This document shows positions 1-12,800 of a stretch of 64,000 bases of DNA, in pieces (position 1 is the stretch's first letter; the number at the start of each line of letters is the position of its first letter). The translations under genes were made by a program, and so were the position numbers. This DNA is from Struthio camelus. Lineage: Eukaryota > Chordata > Aves > Struthioniformes > Struthionidae. The stretch covers positions 370,001-434,000 of the forward strand of contig NC_090967.1 of the NCBI RefSeq assembly GCF_040807025.1. The letters are read 5' to 3'. The notes under the pieces were generated by a model that saw only the letters and a list, made by a program, of their open reading frames with translations, was not told the DNA's origin and did not search any database.

Positions 1-19
1 GTGAGGGAAACACTCCACA

Positions 20-823
20 GCACACGACACACATTTAATGCAAAACTCAAGGGCTGAGATGAGGTATGAAATGCTGATGAGCAGTCAGTCATGCTCTCTG
101 TGAACACACACTGTACAAAGACAGCTTCCTCCAGAAAAAGAGCAGTCCCTGGAAAGTCAGGAGGAGTCCATATGCTCAGGGACAGGGAAGAACAGGAACT
201 GACCCTCACTAGAAGACAGCTGCCAGTGGAGCAGGCAGTATCTGCAGACAGCTTGCACACAGCTGCCATCCACAGGCAAAGAAAGAGCAGCCAGTGTTAG
301 AGGGAGCTGTTTGCATTTTGAACAGCATGCATAAAACCCCAAACAGACAAGCTCTTAAAATGGAGCTGATTCCTTCTGCAGCTCCCACAAGCCTCTAAAT
401 GACTCGGTAACGAGTGAGCAGTTCTGCAGCAGAGTCATGCAAGCGCAGGGGAAGCCAAATGTTGCTGGTTTTAGGTTAGCCTGAAAGAGCTTATCACAGG
501 GTTCAGCTCTTCTCTACTGCCATGTATCTGACAGCAATGTGTTGGAGCAGGGAGAAGCCACCTCCTTTAATGAGAAGGCTCCAGTGCCAGGACAGGGAGT
601 AGGAATGTCACAGGTCAGACCATTAGCCCTGCACTGCTCTGGGAGTCCAAGGGACAGGCACATGTTGCTGAACTCCTTTCCAGTCTGCAGAAGCTGCTCA
701 GAGGTGGGAGCTGACTGAGGAATACAGCACCAGGCTCCACGGCACTCTGCTGCCAACCAACAACCACCTCACTTACTCCCTGTCTCAGTACTAGATTTCC
801 ACTGCACCATCTAATGCATCTGC
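20..823 (-). CDS. PIP5K1C: Candidate PIP5K1C terminal exon (10-residue tail, stop, 3' UTR)
   Basis: A strong pyrimidine tract and acceptor (GGCTTTTCCTTTCCCTGCAG) lies just before 823 on the minus strand. Joined in phase 0 to exon 16 it reads [10 protein letters not shown] then TAG at 791-793. The rest, down to an ATTAAA signal near 34-39, would be 3' UTR. This tail does not match the mammalian talin-binding extension (with WVYSPLH) or an immediate stop after DIYF. If wrong, the true last exon lies beyond the window and this stretch is intron. Confidence 0.4.
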
Positions 824-3800
824 CTGCAGGGAAAGGAAAAGCCAGATTTCACCAGAGCCTGAGGTCAGCCCCACTGCAACAACCTCCGTTCTGGCTCTAG
901 GCCACCACAACACGCTTGGGCGCAGGAAAGCAGCAAGGCGCTCTGGCTGAGGAAGGCAGGAGATTCACTTTGGCTTATCTCAGAAGTGAATATGCTGGCC
1001 TAGTAAAGCTCTTCAGTGCTTGTGCTTAGAAGTAGAGTAGCACATCTACAGTTACATATACAGCAGCAGTGTCACCTGTTTGGGTCCCATGACATGCTAC
1101 TTCAAGTTCTTCAAGGGTTAATCCAGTTCCCTAGATTCAAAAATCTGTCCAGCATTAAGATCTCGAGGTGCTTGACACAAGGATGGCATAGGGCAGACCG
1201 CTGCCCCTCACCCGACTGCCTGAATTCAGACCAACCATTCACATTACACCCCTAACGAGCCAGGCAGAGAAGGTATCTTACAAAGTATATGTCTGTGACC
1301 GGCACATCATCTTCATCGGAGGCCTGGCTTGCTGGTTCGGAGGCCTGGCTGGCCGTCTCCACTTCTATTGTAGCTGTGGACATTGCAGTGGCACAGGCTG
1401 AAGAAGCTGCCTCTCTGGAGGAGGGAAGAAATGACACAGTCTAGTGATTGTGATCAAAAAAAGAAGGAGCAAGCAAGACTGATTTACTGCACAGATGCTC
1501 CATTTTCACATCCAGAAAGATCAGATCAGGTCAGGCTAGAAGCAGCAGTGCTCAGCAGTGTCTCACTGAACTGCCTATGGGAGCACCTATCTCTCCAGGA
1601 AAGTTGGCAACCTACAAAACCAGCTTCTAGCTCAAGTCCCACAGATTAAATGACACTAGGCAGGGCTCCGTCAAGCCATCAAACCCTCAAACACTCACTC
1701 TTTGTCGTCTTCTTCAGGAGCTACAATCTCAACATCGCACTTGGGTTCCAGCTCTACGCTGATCTGCTGAAGCTCTTCTTCAACCCGCACCTCCTCGTGT
1801 GACCTGGAGAGCCAAAGACACACAGGCCCAAATGCTTAGTTTGGCGCTGTGCTGCCTCTACTCACGCACAGTTCTCAATTTTAGGCCAGTGTAAATCAGC
1901 CCTGAGTCAGCCTCTCACCCTGCCACTGGCCATGGGAGCGAGCTGTACCGGTCTGCCTCGGCACATGGCAGCCTGCGGCCAGCCACTCACAGCCACTGAG
2001 CTCATGGCAGAAACTGAGCCATTGATTTCAGCTCAGAGGGAGCAGTCAAGACTTCCAGGACTGAGATTTCAGATAATCAAAATTCCCAGACAAAAGGATC
2101 AATCCCTTCAAACTGCATTGCTTGAAACCATAGAAGTAGGAAAAGATGAGAAGAAGAAAGGGATTAGGTTGCCAACACTGCAGAAAAGATGGATAATGCC
2201 AGACTGGAAACAGGAGGAAAAAGGAGAATTGGTCTCTGGGGAAAACCTGTGTTAGCCTGGCGTCATCTATCAGCAACACAAGGGCCAAAGCCTCTGACCT
2301 CTTCTGAAGCTCCCAGCACACCAAGCTGTTCAGGCGTGCTCCAGGGTTAACATCAGATTTTTCTGCATGCTCAGGAGCCATTTGTGGCACTGTCTTCAAT
2401 TTAATCTCTCATGCTATTAAAGTAATTGCTTACGTTATTAGGGCTGGTTTTATAGTCCTCATGGGAAGGAGGAGCTAGTGTTTGCCAAGCCAAGGGCACA
2501 GTCCGGGCGAAGGAGCTGCAGGTTTATAAGCAGTACCAGTCTGCTCTGCTTCGTCCCTGGCCGGTGCTCGGCTGGGAGCAGGGCTCTGGGAAGCGCTGCA
2601 GGGAGGCTGGGAGCTGGAGCCAGCAGGCGGCACTCCTGTCCAGCTCACCGTGGCTGGGTCCGCGCCAGCACCAGGGCTCTTGCTACTTCTTGTAGTGGTG
2701 AATTTTAGAAACCCAGAGGGAATTCCCCAGCAGATTATAATAATTCAGAGGTGTGACACATTCCAGGCTTGAGCAAATTGGATAAGGGCTTTTCCATTTC
2801 AGCTCAGGAATGTAAATTCCCTGAGATTCGTGCATTAATAACTTTGTTCTTGCAGTGGCTTTCACCGGGGGATCCCAGAGTGCTTTACAAATATACAGGT
2901 CCCTGCTCCCCTAGAAACGACACACACAGACACCAGCACCAGAAATGAAGACACAGGGGAAAAAACAAACAAACCAAAAAAAGTAATAAAGCCCACATTT
3001 GTGAGGGGACTGTAATTGTGGCAAGCCTGTGATGGAGAGATCTGCCCCAGAGGAAATCACTGAGCTCCCTGTACTGTCCAGGGACAAGCACTTCTAGGAC
3101 ACAATTCACTTGGCCTATTTTCGGATGAGCGGTCACATCCTACAGCGACTCCCTCCATTACGTACTAAGGGAGTGTGGAGTGACTCAGATGAAGTTGCCG
3201 CTTTTTGTTTGGCAGGTCCTGTCACAGGTGCCTGAGTTTAAGTCTCCAGTTTTCAGCACTTTCAGACAATGGATTTTGCAATTGATTTCTTGCAATCTGA
3301 AATACTTCATGGCTCCCAGCTGCTTCAAAAGATGCTACAAATCTTGAGAAACTAGGTCTTTGCCCTCCAGTGGCAGGAACTTACCAAGACTCAGTGACAT
3401 GCACCATTCAGAGGTGTTCTCATTAACACAAAAGGAGGTTTTTGATCCATGTATCTGGTCTGAAGCTCAACAAATCATTAAAAGCTAGAATGGGATGTCT
3501 GTGAGCTGGTGCAAACTTCCGTCTTCTGAAGGCTTGCCTTCCTCTGAAGTACCAGACATTGACTGCAGAGGATGTGAGCCTATCCAGCAGCTCCTCTGAC
3601 TATGGCATACCCCACAACAGTGTCTCTGGAGTGCATTTCAAAATCTGTAACTACAACACTTACAAGATGTCCCAGGGAGCCAGGGCAAAAATCAGCAAAA
3701 AAAAGCACTAAATCCGGACACCTCTATGCAGTAGGGGAATTTTTGTCACACTTTGTCCTTGGCTCTGAGCTACCTATTACTGCAGGAGGGGGAAAAAGCT

Positions 3801-6800
3801 CTCAAAAAACCAAACAAACAAAAAAAAACCAAAAGCACCCGAGTTTCTGAAAACATTAGAAAGACATGCAGCCTCTAAAGTACTTCCCTGGAGATGGTGG
3901 GTGCTTGGTACCTCTCAAAGTCAGAGCCCTTTCCTATATTCATCTCCAGTGCACCCAGATGTCCGACAGATGCACAGGAGATGAACATTCCTGCTTTTAA
4001 GGCTTGCTTACCCAGAGAGGGGCATGTAAGACTGATTCCCTTAATTCTGGTGCTGGTTGGCTGGGTAAATTTGGACAACTCACTCAGGCTGCCCCCTTTC
4101 CCATCAAATCACAGGAGTAAATTCCTTGCAAAGCATTCTGACATCTGCTCATGAGGAAAATTCTGTATAAGAAACGGAGATCATTTAGTTGCAGGAAGAA
4201 GTTCACCATGCTGTAGAGGACCGCCCCAAAGTCTTGGAACTGCAGAGGTTCACACTGAGCCTTCCAAGCCTTCCTTGTCCTTTGCACAGGGACAAACGTG
4301 AGGTCTCTGTGCAGCAGTGTAAGAAGAGATGCAACTTTTCTCACCTGCCGTCCTGGCCTGAGGACTGTGTGCGCCTCCTGCGGAAAGAAACCAGAACAGT
4401 AGAGTTTGAGGAGGAATTTAAGACAGAAATCCTACACTGCCCCCAAATCTAACTCCCCACCCCACAAGGGAGATGTTCTACTTAACAGCTGACACTTCTC
4501 CCAGCAATAATTAATCCCACCCAAGCTGTGTCTGCTTGCTCCCAGGAGAGATTTAATTGAAATCGGTCATTAGCATTTTGGAGCATAGGGTAGCCTGCCG
4601 AGATCTGCAGCATGAGGATGAACGGCAACCACTTGACTCTAGCGGGAGCAGGACAAGGCTGCTGTCCTCACCTGTACCTCGGCTGCTCAGAGGTCTCTGA
4701 GGGGGATCGCTCAGGAACAGAGAGAGATGTTGAAGACAGTGTTGTGGCTATGGAGGCTGTAGTAGCTTCTTCAAAAGACGGCGGCGTGCAGGGTAGCAGG
4801 TCTGGCCTGCCTACTAGCCCAAGCAGAGGGCAGGGAGAGATGTAGGAAGGAAGAACTGAGTAGGTCAAACACCAACACCTTATCTGCACCAGCCCTGTGC
4901 CAGGCCACTCCACCATCACCTGCACACCCACACTGGGACTGGCCACTTAAAACTACGAACACACAGGAAGTTTAGCTGGGTTCAAGGCTGCAACAGTTAA
5001 TCCAAAGGCAGGTTAGGACAACATAGGTTTCCTCTAGAGAGAGCCAATAAGCACCATTTCCTGCACAACAGATAGCATCCTACCCTTGGGTAGGAGTTTA
5101 AAGATGCTACCAGAAGCATAAGGCCAATGAAAACATCTCACTGGTAACCACAGCTGGATTAAAGGCTTGGATTGCCAGAGATAAATATTCAAGTGAATTA
5201 AGAGATGAATCGAAAGCTCACCATCTTGCACGGGTAGAAATCTAACACTTACGGACTCAAGGACCTTGCCTTTCACCGCTCATCTGTAAACCCAGCCCAG
5301 ATGGAAGGGATGACAAGGTAGCAAAGGAGGAGACTCTCTTGTCTTTTTGCAAAGGCAAGATCTTGCCCCCTTATAACTACCCAAACATTAGAGTCCTGTA
5401 GCTCCCAGTTCCCTTTCTTTAAGGGTGGAAAATTCAACCAACCAACTTTCTGATTGCATCTGGGCTATGAATGCTGGAGCCAGTTGGCAGCAGCTGCCTT
5501 GCAGCAGGGACACAAGCAACCATTTTTTACAGCTGAACAATACAGTGCTGCAAAGAAGGGATTTCGTTTTCTTCAATGCAGAGATGTCGCTTCCCTAAAC
5601 AACTAACTGCTAGTGCTGTGACAAAACTATATACTCTTACCTTCTCCCCTGTCACGGTTAAGTTTAGCACCTGCAAAGCACAGCAAGACATGGAACGAAG
5701 AACTAGCCATCAAAGACGATGTGTGTTTGGTGCATGGTGGGGCACTGAATGAGAACACGGGAGGACACTAAGGAACTGCTAGGAGAGAGAGGGTAATCAC
5801 ACAACCATCAGCCACCAAACGAGACCATTACCTTCATCATCGAGCGTGGGGTAACTCCTGGCTGCACGAAGATCATACTGGGTTTCATCCTTTTCCGAGG
5901 GAAGCTGGCTAGCTGAAAACGCAGCTGTTGGACCAGGTGTCTTGACAGCTAGCAAGGCACTACGCCCTTTCTTTGAGGGAGATGATTTTAGAGCTAGATG
6001 ACAAAAGTGAATGAGAAGAAGAAATAATCACCACTACCAACTATCTTCACACCAAAGGCACCTTCCCATTTGTAGGGAGAGGCCTCTGCTCTCTGAAACA
6101 TGCGTATGCTCTGCAGGCTCCATCTCCTGGAGACTGATTCCTCTGCTGTCAGGCTGCATGGAGAGCTTCCGGGCCAGAGTCTGAGCAGTCCAAAGCAAGC
6201 TGTGATAACCCCAGGCTTTGCAGTTCCCCAACTTTTGTTTACCCTGCAGTGGAAAAGCCTGCTCAGACTCCAGCCCAGAAGCTTTCCACACAGACTGAAG
6301 CAGCAAGATGGAGATAAGGCTCTGCCTCTCCCACATCGCAAGGACAACAGCTCTTGGGCTATGTACACTTACAGGAATTCTTTCGAAACACCGTGTTGGT
6401 CATGAATTTGAAGAATCTCTCTGCATAAAAGCTGGGTCTGTGTACTGACACTGTGTCCTACAAAGGCAAGAAGCAATTGTTTCATGTGAAAATTAGACAA
6501 GACCGATTTCTCTAACAACTAATACAACCTTTATAGCAACGTTTAGCACTGACGGATCCTTAAAATGGAAAGGCTTAACTGAAATGATCTGATTAATGCT
6601 ATAAATAAGCCTGAAGCATTGCTTTTGATTTGATTGCATTTGATTACATTCTCACCATAATTGTATAATGGATTTTGGTGATTTTATTTCTTTATAGGTT
6701 TCCCAGGTTTTTGGAAAATTGCTCTGATTACATCCATGAAATTTCTTCTGGCATTGCTAGCTGACATTCAAAGCACTCCTGGATATTTCTGCATTTGACA

Positions 6801-9800
6801 TGGACACCAAAATTCATCCAAGGGTCTCCTCACATTTCAAGTGTTCTGTGCTTTCAGTTTAAAATTCTAAAATGGAGGCTGTCTGTTTCAGATGTTCTAC
6901 AGTGCTACTATGACTTGGCATCGACACATTTCCCTTGCCTTATTATTTAAAAGAAGCTAGGATACGCATTATTGAAAAATAGTTTCCACATCTGAAGTTG
7001 CTCTTTTGTAAACATGCACCTGGCTGCTGCAGGAGACAAGACAGCAGAGGAACACTGAAAGGGATTTACTGACAAATAGCTTACTGAAGTAGAAACACAG
7101 TCAATCACCAAAGGGAGCAAAGACAGGACTCCTCAACGCATACAAGAATGCACACGCCTTGTGCATACAGCTCCTGGCGTCATGGGGAGAAGGAAAATGA
7201 CGGATGGGAACAGGGGAGGAAAGCTGGTAGCATGACAGCTAAACATGCGAGGAGGTGGAGTGAGCAAGAAAATCTAACTGGGAATAAGTGGTACTACGCT
7301 GCTGTGCAGGCATAAGAGACAAGAACTATTCCTTTCATCAACTTCAACTGTACCAGTTCAGGCACTATAAATAGTGACATAATTGGCATCAGCTAGTATA
7401 AAAGAAGCCAAGGCAGGTACCCCACTGAGGCCTGGGCAATTCCTGCCTCTGCACAAGCACTCACCCCATCATGGACAAGGGCCTTCCAGGTATGTTCTAA
7501 CTTCTTGATGAACCTAATTTCAGAGAAGTGGAGAGAAAAAGAAAGAGTTGGATTCAGGTCCGTACTCTATATCTAAGCCACTTTTCATACCCCGCACAGG
7601 AGAGATGACAGAGTTGCTAATGATTCCTCCTTCTTCTGGCTCACAGCTTTCCTCCAACCAAGAACGGTCAGCTGTGCACATCAGCATCTCTGCAGTCAGG
7701 TCAGGACTGCCCGGGAACACTACAGGGAGGGAGGATCTGGCTGGAAGAGTGGTAGAAAACCATCTTCCATCCCTGGGGATGCGCTACCCACCCTAGGCAC
7801 AGACACGGGGAACCTCTTTATGAGCAACTCATTATACCTTAGAAAAATAGCTCTGTGCCACCAGCTGTTCTAAGGACAAGATAAAAATTCACAGCCCCTG
7901 ACATGCATTGGACGGATGGCTTTAGGCCGCCTGCCTACTCATTTTCAAACTCTTCAGGAGAGGAAAATCTTCCCCCTTTCATCCAGTATTAAAATAGATG
8001 TTAAGACACTTAGAGGACAGATGACTGCAAAGCTGCCTTACCTGTACGACTGAAGGATATCTATTATTCCTACATGTAGCAGGAGACGTTCTCCTTTGCC
8101 GTTCACTGCTGGGATTCCTCCCATTCTGCAGGTAAGACAAAAACCCCAGTGAGCAAAGCCTTAAAAAGAAGGGCTGTAATACCCCAAGATCTGTGCTTCA
8201 CCTTCAGCTGGGAGGGCAGACGGCAGCACGAAAAGAGGGCTCCACACAAAACCTGCAAGGTCACTTTGTGCAGAACCACAGCAAGTCCCCTACTGTCCCA
8301 GACCATCTCATGCAAGGTGTCCTTGGAGTCACTGCCTGCCTGGATCGCCAAACACAAAACAGCAGGACAAGGACACGTGTTGCACAGCAATAGCCCTACC
8401 CAGGCCAGAAAGCATCACATGGATTTTCTTGGCTACAGGACATGAGACTTATTTCAACCTCAAGTACACACCCAAGGGATAAGCACCATAAAATATTGTG
8501 TGACAGCTGGGGTGGGGGGGGAACGTGTCCCATGGCAGTTTATAAAGATGGCATCTGAGGAACACCTTCCTCACTCAGGCACCTACCAGCTGGGTGTTAG
8601 CTTCTATCACACACTAAAGCTACTCCCTGCTCCAGGCATTAAGTAGCCATTAGCAGTTTCCTCTGGTCGCTGGGTATCCAAGATTCCTGGAGCATAAAAG
8701 CCTATTTTATTCTGGAGACCAGATTATTTATCAAGTCAGCAGGAGCTGCCTGCCTATCAGGGCAGCAAATCTTTCAGGATGAGGGTATTTCCAGTCCCAT
8801 CCACACAATCCACAATCCTGTCAAAGGTGCAGCACCACTAGTACCAGCGCACATCAGGAGCATGCAGGCGTCAGGCAGGCCACTGTAGTTAAGAATGCTA
8901 TTTGAAAGAATGGAAACACTGAAGTATTTCCTGGCTCCAGCATGACTGATCCTCCGTTGAAACTGGAGCAGCTGGTTTCAGACAGCACAGCTGCTGGTGG
9001 CAAACTCCACCATTTGTTAGCAAGCCTGGTCCATGGAGCCAGAGAAACAGTCACAGGAGTCATCTGCAGCTCAAGAGCCACAGCCTAGGCACAGCAACCC
9101 CCCGACCCATTGCTCCACCAGTTACTCCAGCACTTGCAGCTCCACTGAGCGGAGGCTGTTTGCTAACTGCACTGGGAGGGTTTCAGAATACCATCAGTTA
9201 TCCCAAAGATGAAGTAACCAAAAAAAAGAACACTAAGCTCCTAGGACAGGCTGATCTGTACTTCTACTCCAATATTTGGATGCTGAGCTAGAACTGAGCT
9301 AGTTTCTCCTCCCCAGAGCACGGATGGTGTTTCAGAGGCTGTAACAGGGGCCAGCAATCTACGGCCCAGGTTAAACATTTCTAGGCAAAAATCACTGGGA
9401 GGCTGCAGTCTACTTCCCACCCCAGCTTCCCCCTTTCACAACACACTGCCTCAGCACACTGCTGTACTGGCAGCAGCTCTCCATAACCTCCCCGAGAGAG
9501 GCCCACTCCAACAGCTCACATTGGCCAAAATTAGGGATCTACTACTTCAGCCTCCACTTCCACCCCTCCCAGCAGTGCAAGAGAACCAGATTTTCACCTA
9601 CGTGTCATCTGTGTCTATGGACTCCCCCCGGGCAGCCCCACCCTGGATGGACTCCATTGCCGTGGAGTAAAGTGCCTTCTGCCCCACGGGACGCTTCTCA
9701 TCCGACGTGCTGTGGGCTCCCTCAGACTGTCGCTCCCGTTCTTGCTGGTCTATGTTATGAACCCCAAGCAGCAGGCTGTAGTCCATGATTTTAAAACTTT

Positions 9801-12800
9801 CCAACACCTATAGGTTAGTATTGAGTTTAAGAACAAAGACAAGTCAGGCCAGCAGTTGCTCACAAGCAACTTCAAATGCAGCACAGACCTCAAAGCCTGG
9901 AACAGCCCCTCAACATTCATAGAAACAGCTCCTTAGCCAGAGCTTGAGCATTTCTGATCAAATAGTCATTTCTGGGCTTACTTGATCTCAAAGATTTGAG
10001 TCATCCCACAACCCAAATGGCTGAGGACTCACAAGTAACACCATTGTACTGTGTATCTGTTGCACATTGTATAGGAAAAGGTTGTTTTTTTTTTTTTTTT
10101 TAGCCCAAACAGCCCAGCTACAAATGAGGCAGACTGCCACAACTGGAGGCACAAATGCATATAGTCTTAGCTCTCAAACTATCATGAGATTCAACTTCAC
10201 TGCTTTGCTTTTAGAGGGGAGGAGCAGTGGAGGGACTTATCCCTGCTTTGGGGTTAGCAGATTAGCAAGGTTCTCAATCATTAGCTCTTCCTCACACTCA
10301 AGAGCCACAAACTTCCTTAACCTGCTCCCAAACTGTCCCCTCCTTACCAGACAGTCTCGTTGTAACGTTTTCACCAACGCGCTGAAGGTGTCTGCATCCA
10401 GCATCAGGCCCTCAGGCATGTCTTGTATGAAGTCTAGGTCCTTGTATGTAGGGCTGGACTTTTCTTTTTCCTTCTTGGATGCCCGGCGTTTGTAGGTCGA
10501 GCCTTTCAGGTCAAATTTCAGGTGCATTTTCACCACGCGAGGCAGAATGTTGTTCATCACGACCACGCGGATGTTTTTGCCCCCTGATTGCACGCAATAA
10601 AGTCCATAAAACTTTGGCAGCAGCGTCCGTGGGTTCTGGTTCAGGTTCTGCAGAGGGGTTGGAAAAGCATCAGGAGAGGTCATTTTGACAGAAGACTCCT
10701 GTTGCGTTCAATACAGAGCCCATGCTAATGGATCTTGGAGCTGTCAGCAGACTAGGGGTTCTTCAGCTAGAGATTTTCTGAACTTTGCATGAAATCTTAC
10801 TGCATAAATTTGACAAACTCTTGCATTTCAGTGGCTTTAGGACCTGAAAATACCACTATGCTTTGAATATAGGGAATCAGATGTTCAGATCTCTCTGGGC
10901 AAATAACCAAGTCCGGAAATTCCCTGCTTTCCCCATCAACAGCAGCTAAAAAAGGAAAACCAAACTGAAAGAGAAATAAATACAAATGAGTGGGAACTTC
11001 AAGTTTAAAAATATCAGCTATCTTCATTGGTTCAGAAGTGTCAGAAATCAAGAGCTGTTCTGTGGCCCAGAATAAACCAGGGCCACAATATTTCTAACAA
11101 AACATCAACGAATTTTCTCCTTCTTTTAGAGTCATCTTATAAAAGACACAGTTGGCCAGAAAGCACGGATATCCTGCTCTGCTCTCATGTCCTTTTTTAG
11201 GCAGCTGTATTATTAGAAATGACATGACAGGCGCGATTTGCTTGTTCAGCTTTGGGGAAGTTTAGGAAGGAAACAGAACATCTCTGCATGTTATGAAAGA
11301 AAGGACGGACCTGACAGATTCTCTGACAGACAGCAGAAGCACCACTGTATTAAAATGTCATGCCCTTCATCTCACCCTGCCTAACCAGGCACATGAGTTA
11401 GCCATCTTTGCAAGTGTGCGGTTCAGCACAGTACAAACTAAAAGCAACACAGCAGCACCCAAGACCAAAAGCAAACACCACTTTCCCAGCTTAAATGTAA
11501 CTCAGGATGAAACCATTCTGCTTCCTTTTCACTAGCTCATTTTACACTGGTGAGTTTCCCAAAAGCAGCAGAGAGATCACGTGTAGCACCCCAATAACCC
11601 ACAAACATCTGAATGCTAAAAGAAGTATCACACACCTGTGTAGGTAAGTTGCTTCAATTCTTTAAATTGATAGCTGGCCAAGACAACTGCAGAATACGGG
11701 ACAACAATGCTTCTTTCCATTCCCATTCAAAATCCCTCCATCTCATTTACTACATATATTAGGCAGCAGGTAACGCTTTCCAAAAGACTTCACACTATCC
11801 AGGAGCTAAAGTGTCACTTTCAAAAGCAAGCAACTGGCTGTCAGTTTTGTGTGACCACTCAAGTCCCTGGCTCACTTTGGAAAATTTTACCCAGTGCACA
11901 TTGAGAAAGACAGGTATCTTCAGAAAAAACAGTGTGCAAACACATAAATCCACTGCAACATACACACTCATGGGCAGCATTAACATCACCTGCCATAAAT
12001 ACAGCCTTTACTTCTGCATCTCTAGGGCAAAAAATTCTCTGGGTGGCCCTCACTAAACTCCAATGCCCTCATCTATAGAGCTGGATCCTTTGGCATAGTT
12101 ATGCAGAGAGACAGCTCCTGCTTTATACACCTTTCTAGGTGCTGGGATTGTGGTTCTGATTTATTATTTGTCTTCTCACGCAAGTCCCCTGGGCCTCACC
12201 TCAATATATTGCCTTGCTAGCTCAGAGATTTAGACTATGATCGTCTGCAGTGGACTGGACACAAGAAGGCGGCTGGTGCAGCAAGAGTTTTTAGCTTAGT
12301 ACCGCAGACAGTGGGAGCCACAACAATAAACAGTTGCCTTTGGAGTAACTCATTTCTGAGTTAGCACATGTGGGAGGTGTCCTAGGACACCGGAGTGGCT
12401 ACCCCCAAAAAACAAGGTATTGATATATCTGTATTATTGCAGTCACATAACTATCCTCAAAGCTATGTTGAGATAGATGCATGGTGCCAAGTGAATAAGA
12501 AAGAAAGAGTGTTCAGAAAAAGACCCCCCCTGAAACAGGCACCTGGAAAGCCTTTTCAGGCCAGAACATGCCCACGAGCTATGACATAATTATCTGCCTT
12601 AAATTTATCTAAGGAGTTTGCAAATAATTGGCAGGGTTGGTGCTCTGGGACAGGCTTCATGACACACTGTTAACGTTGTCAATAGTATAGGGCGGGCAGG
12701 CCACAAAAAGCCCAGACAGATGACACGCCCTATGCAATACTTTGTACAGAAACATTGTCACTACAAATCCAAGCCAGGTCCAAGGTACAGGGTGATACAC

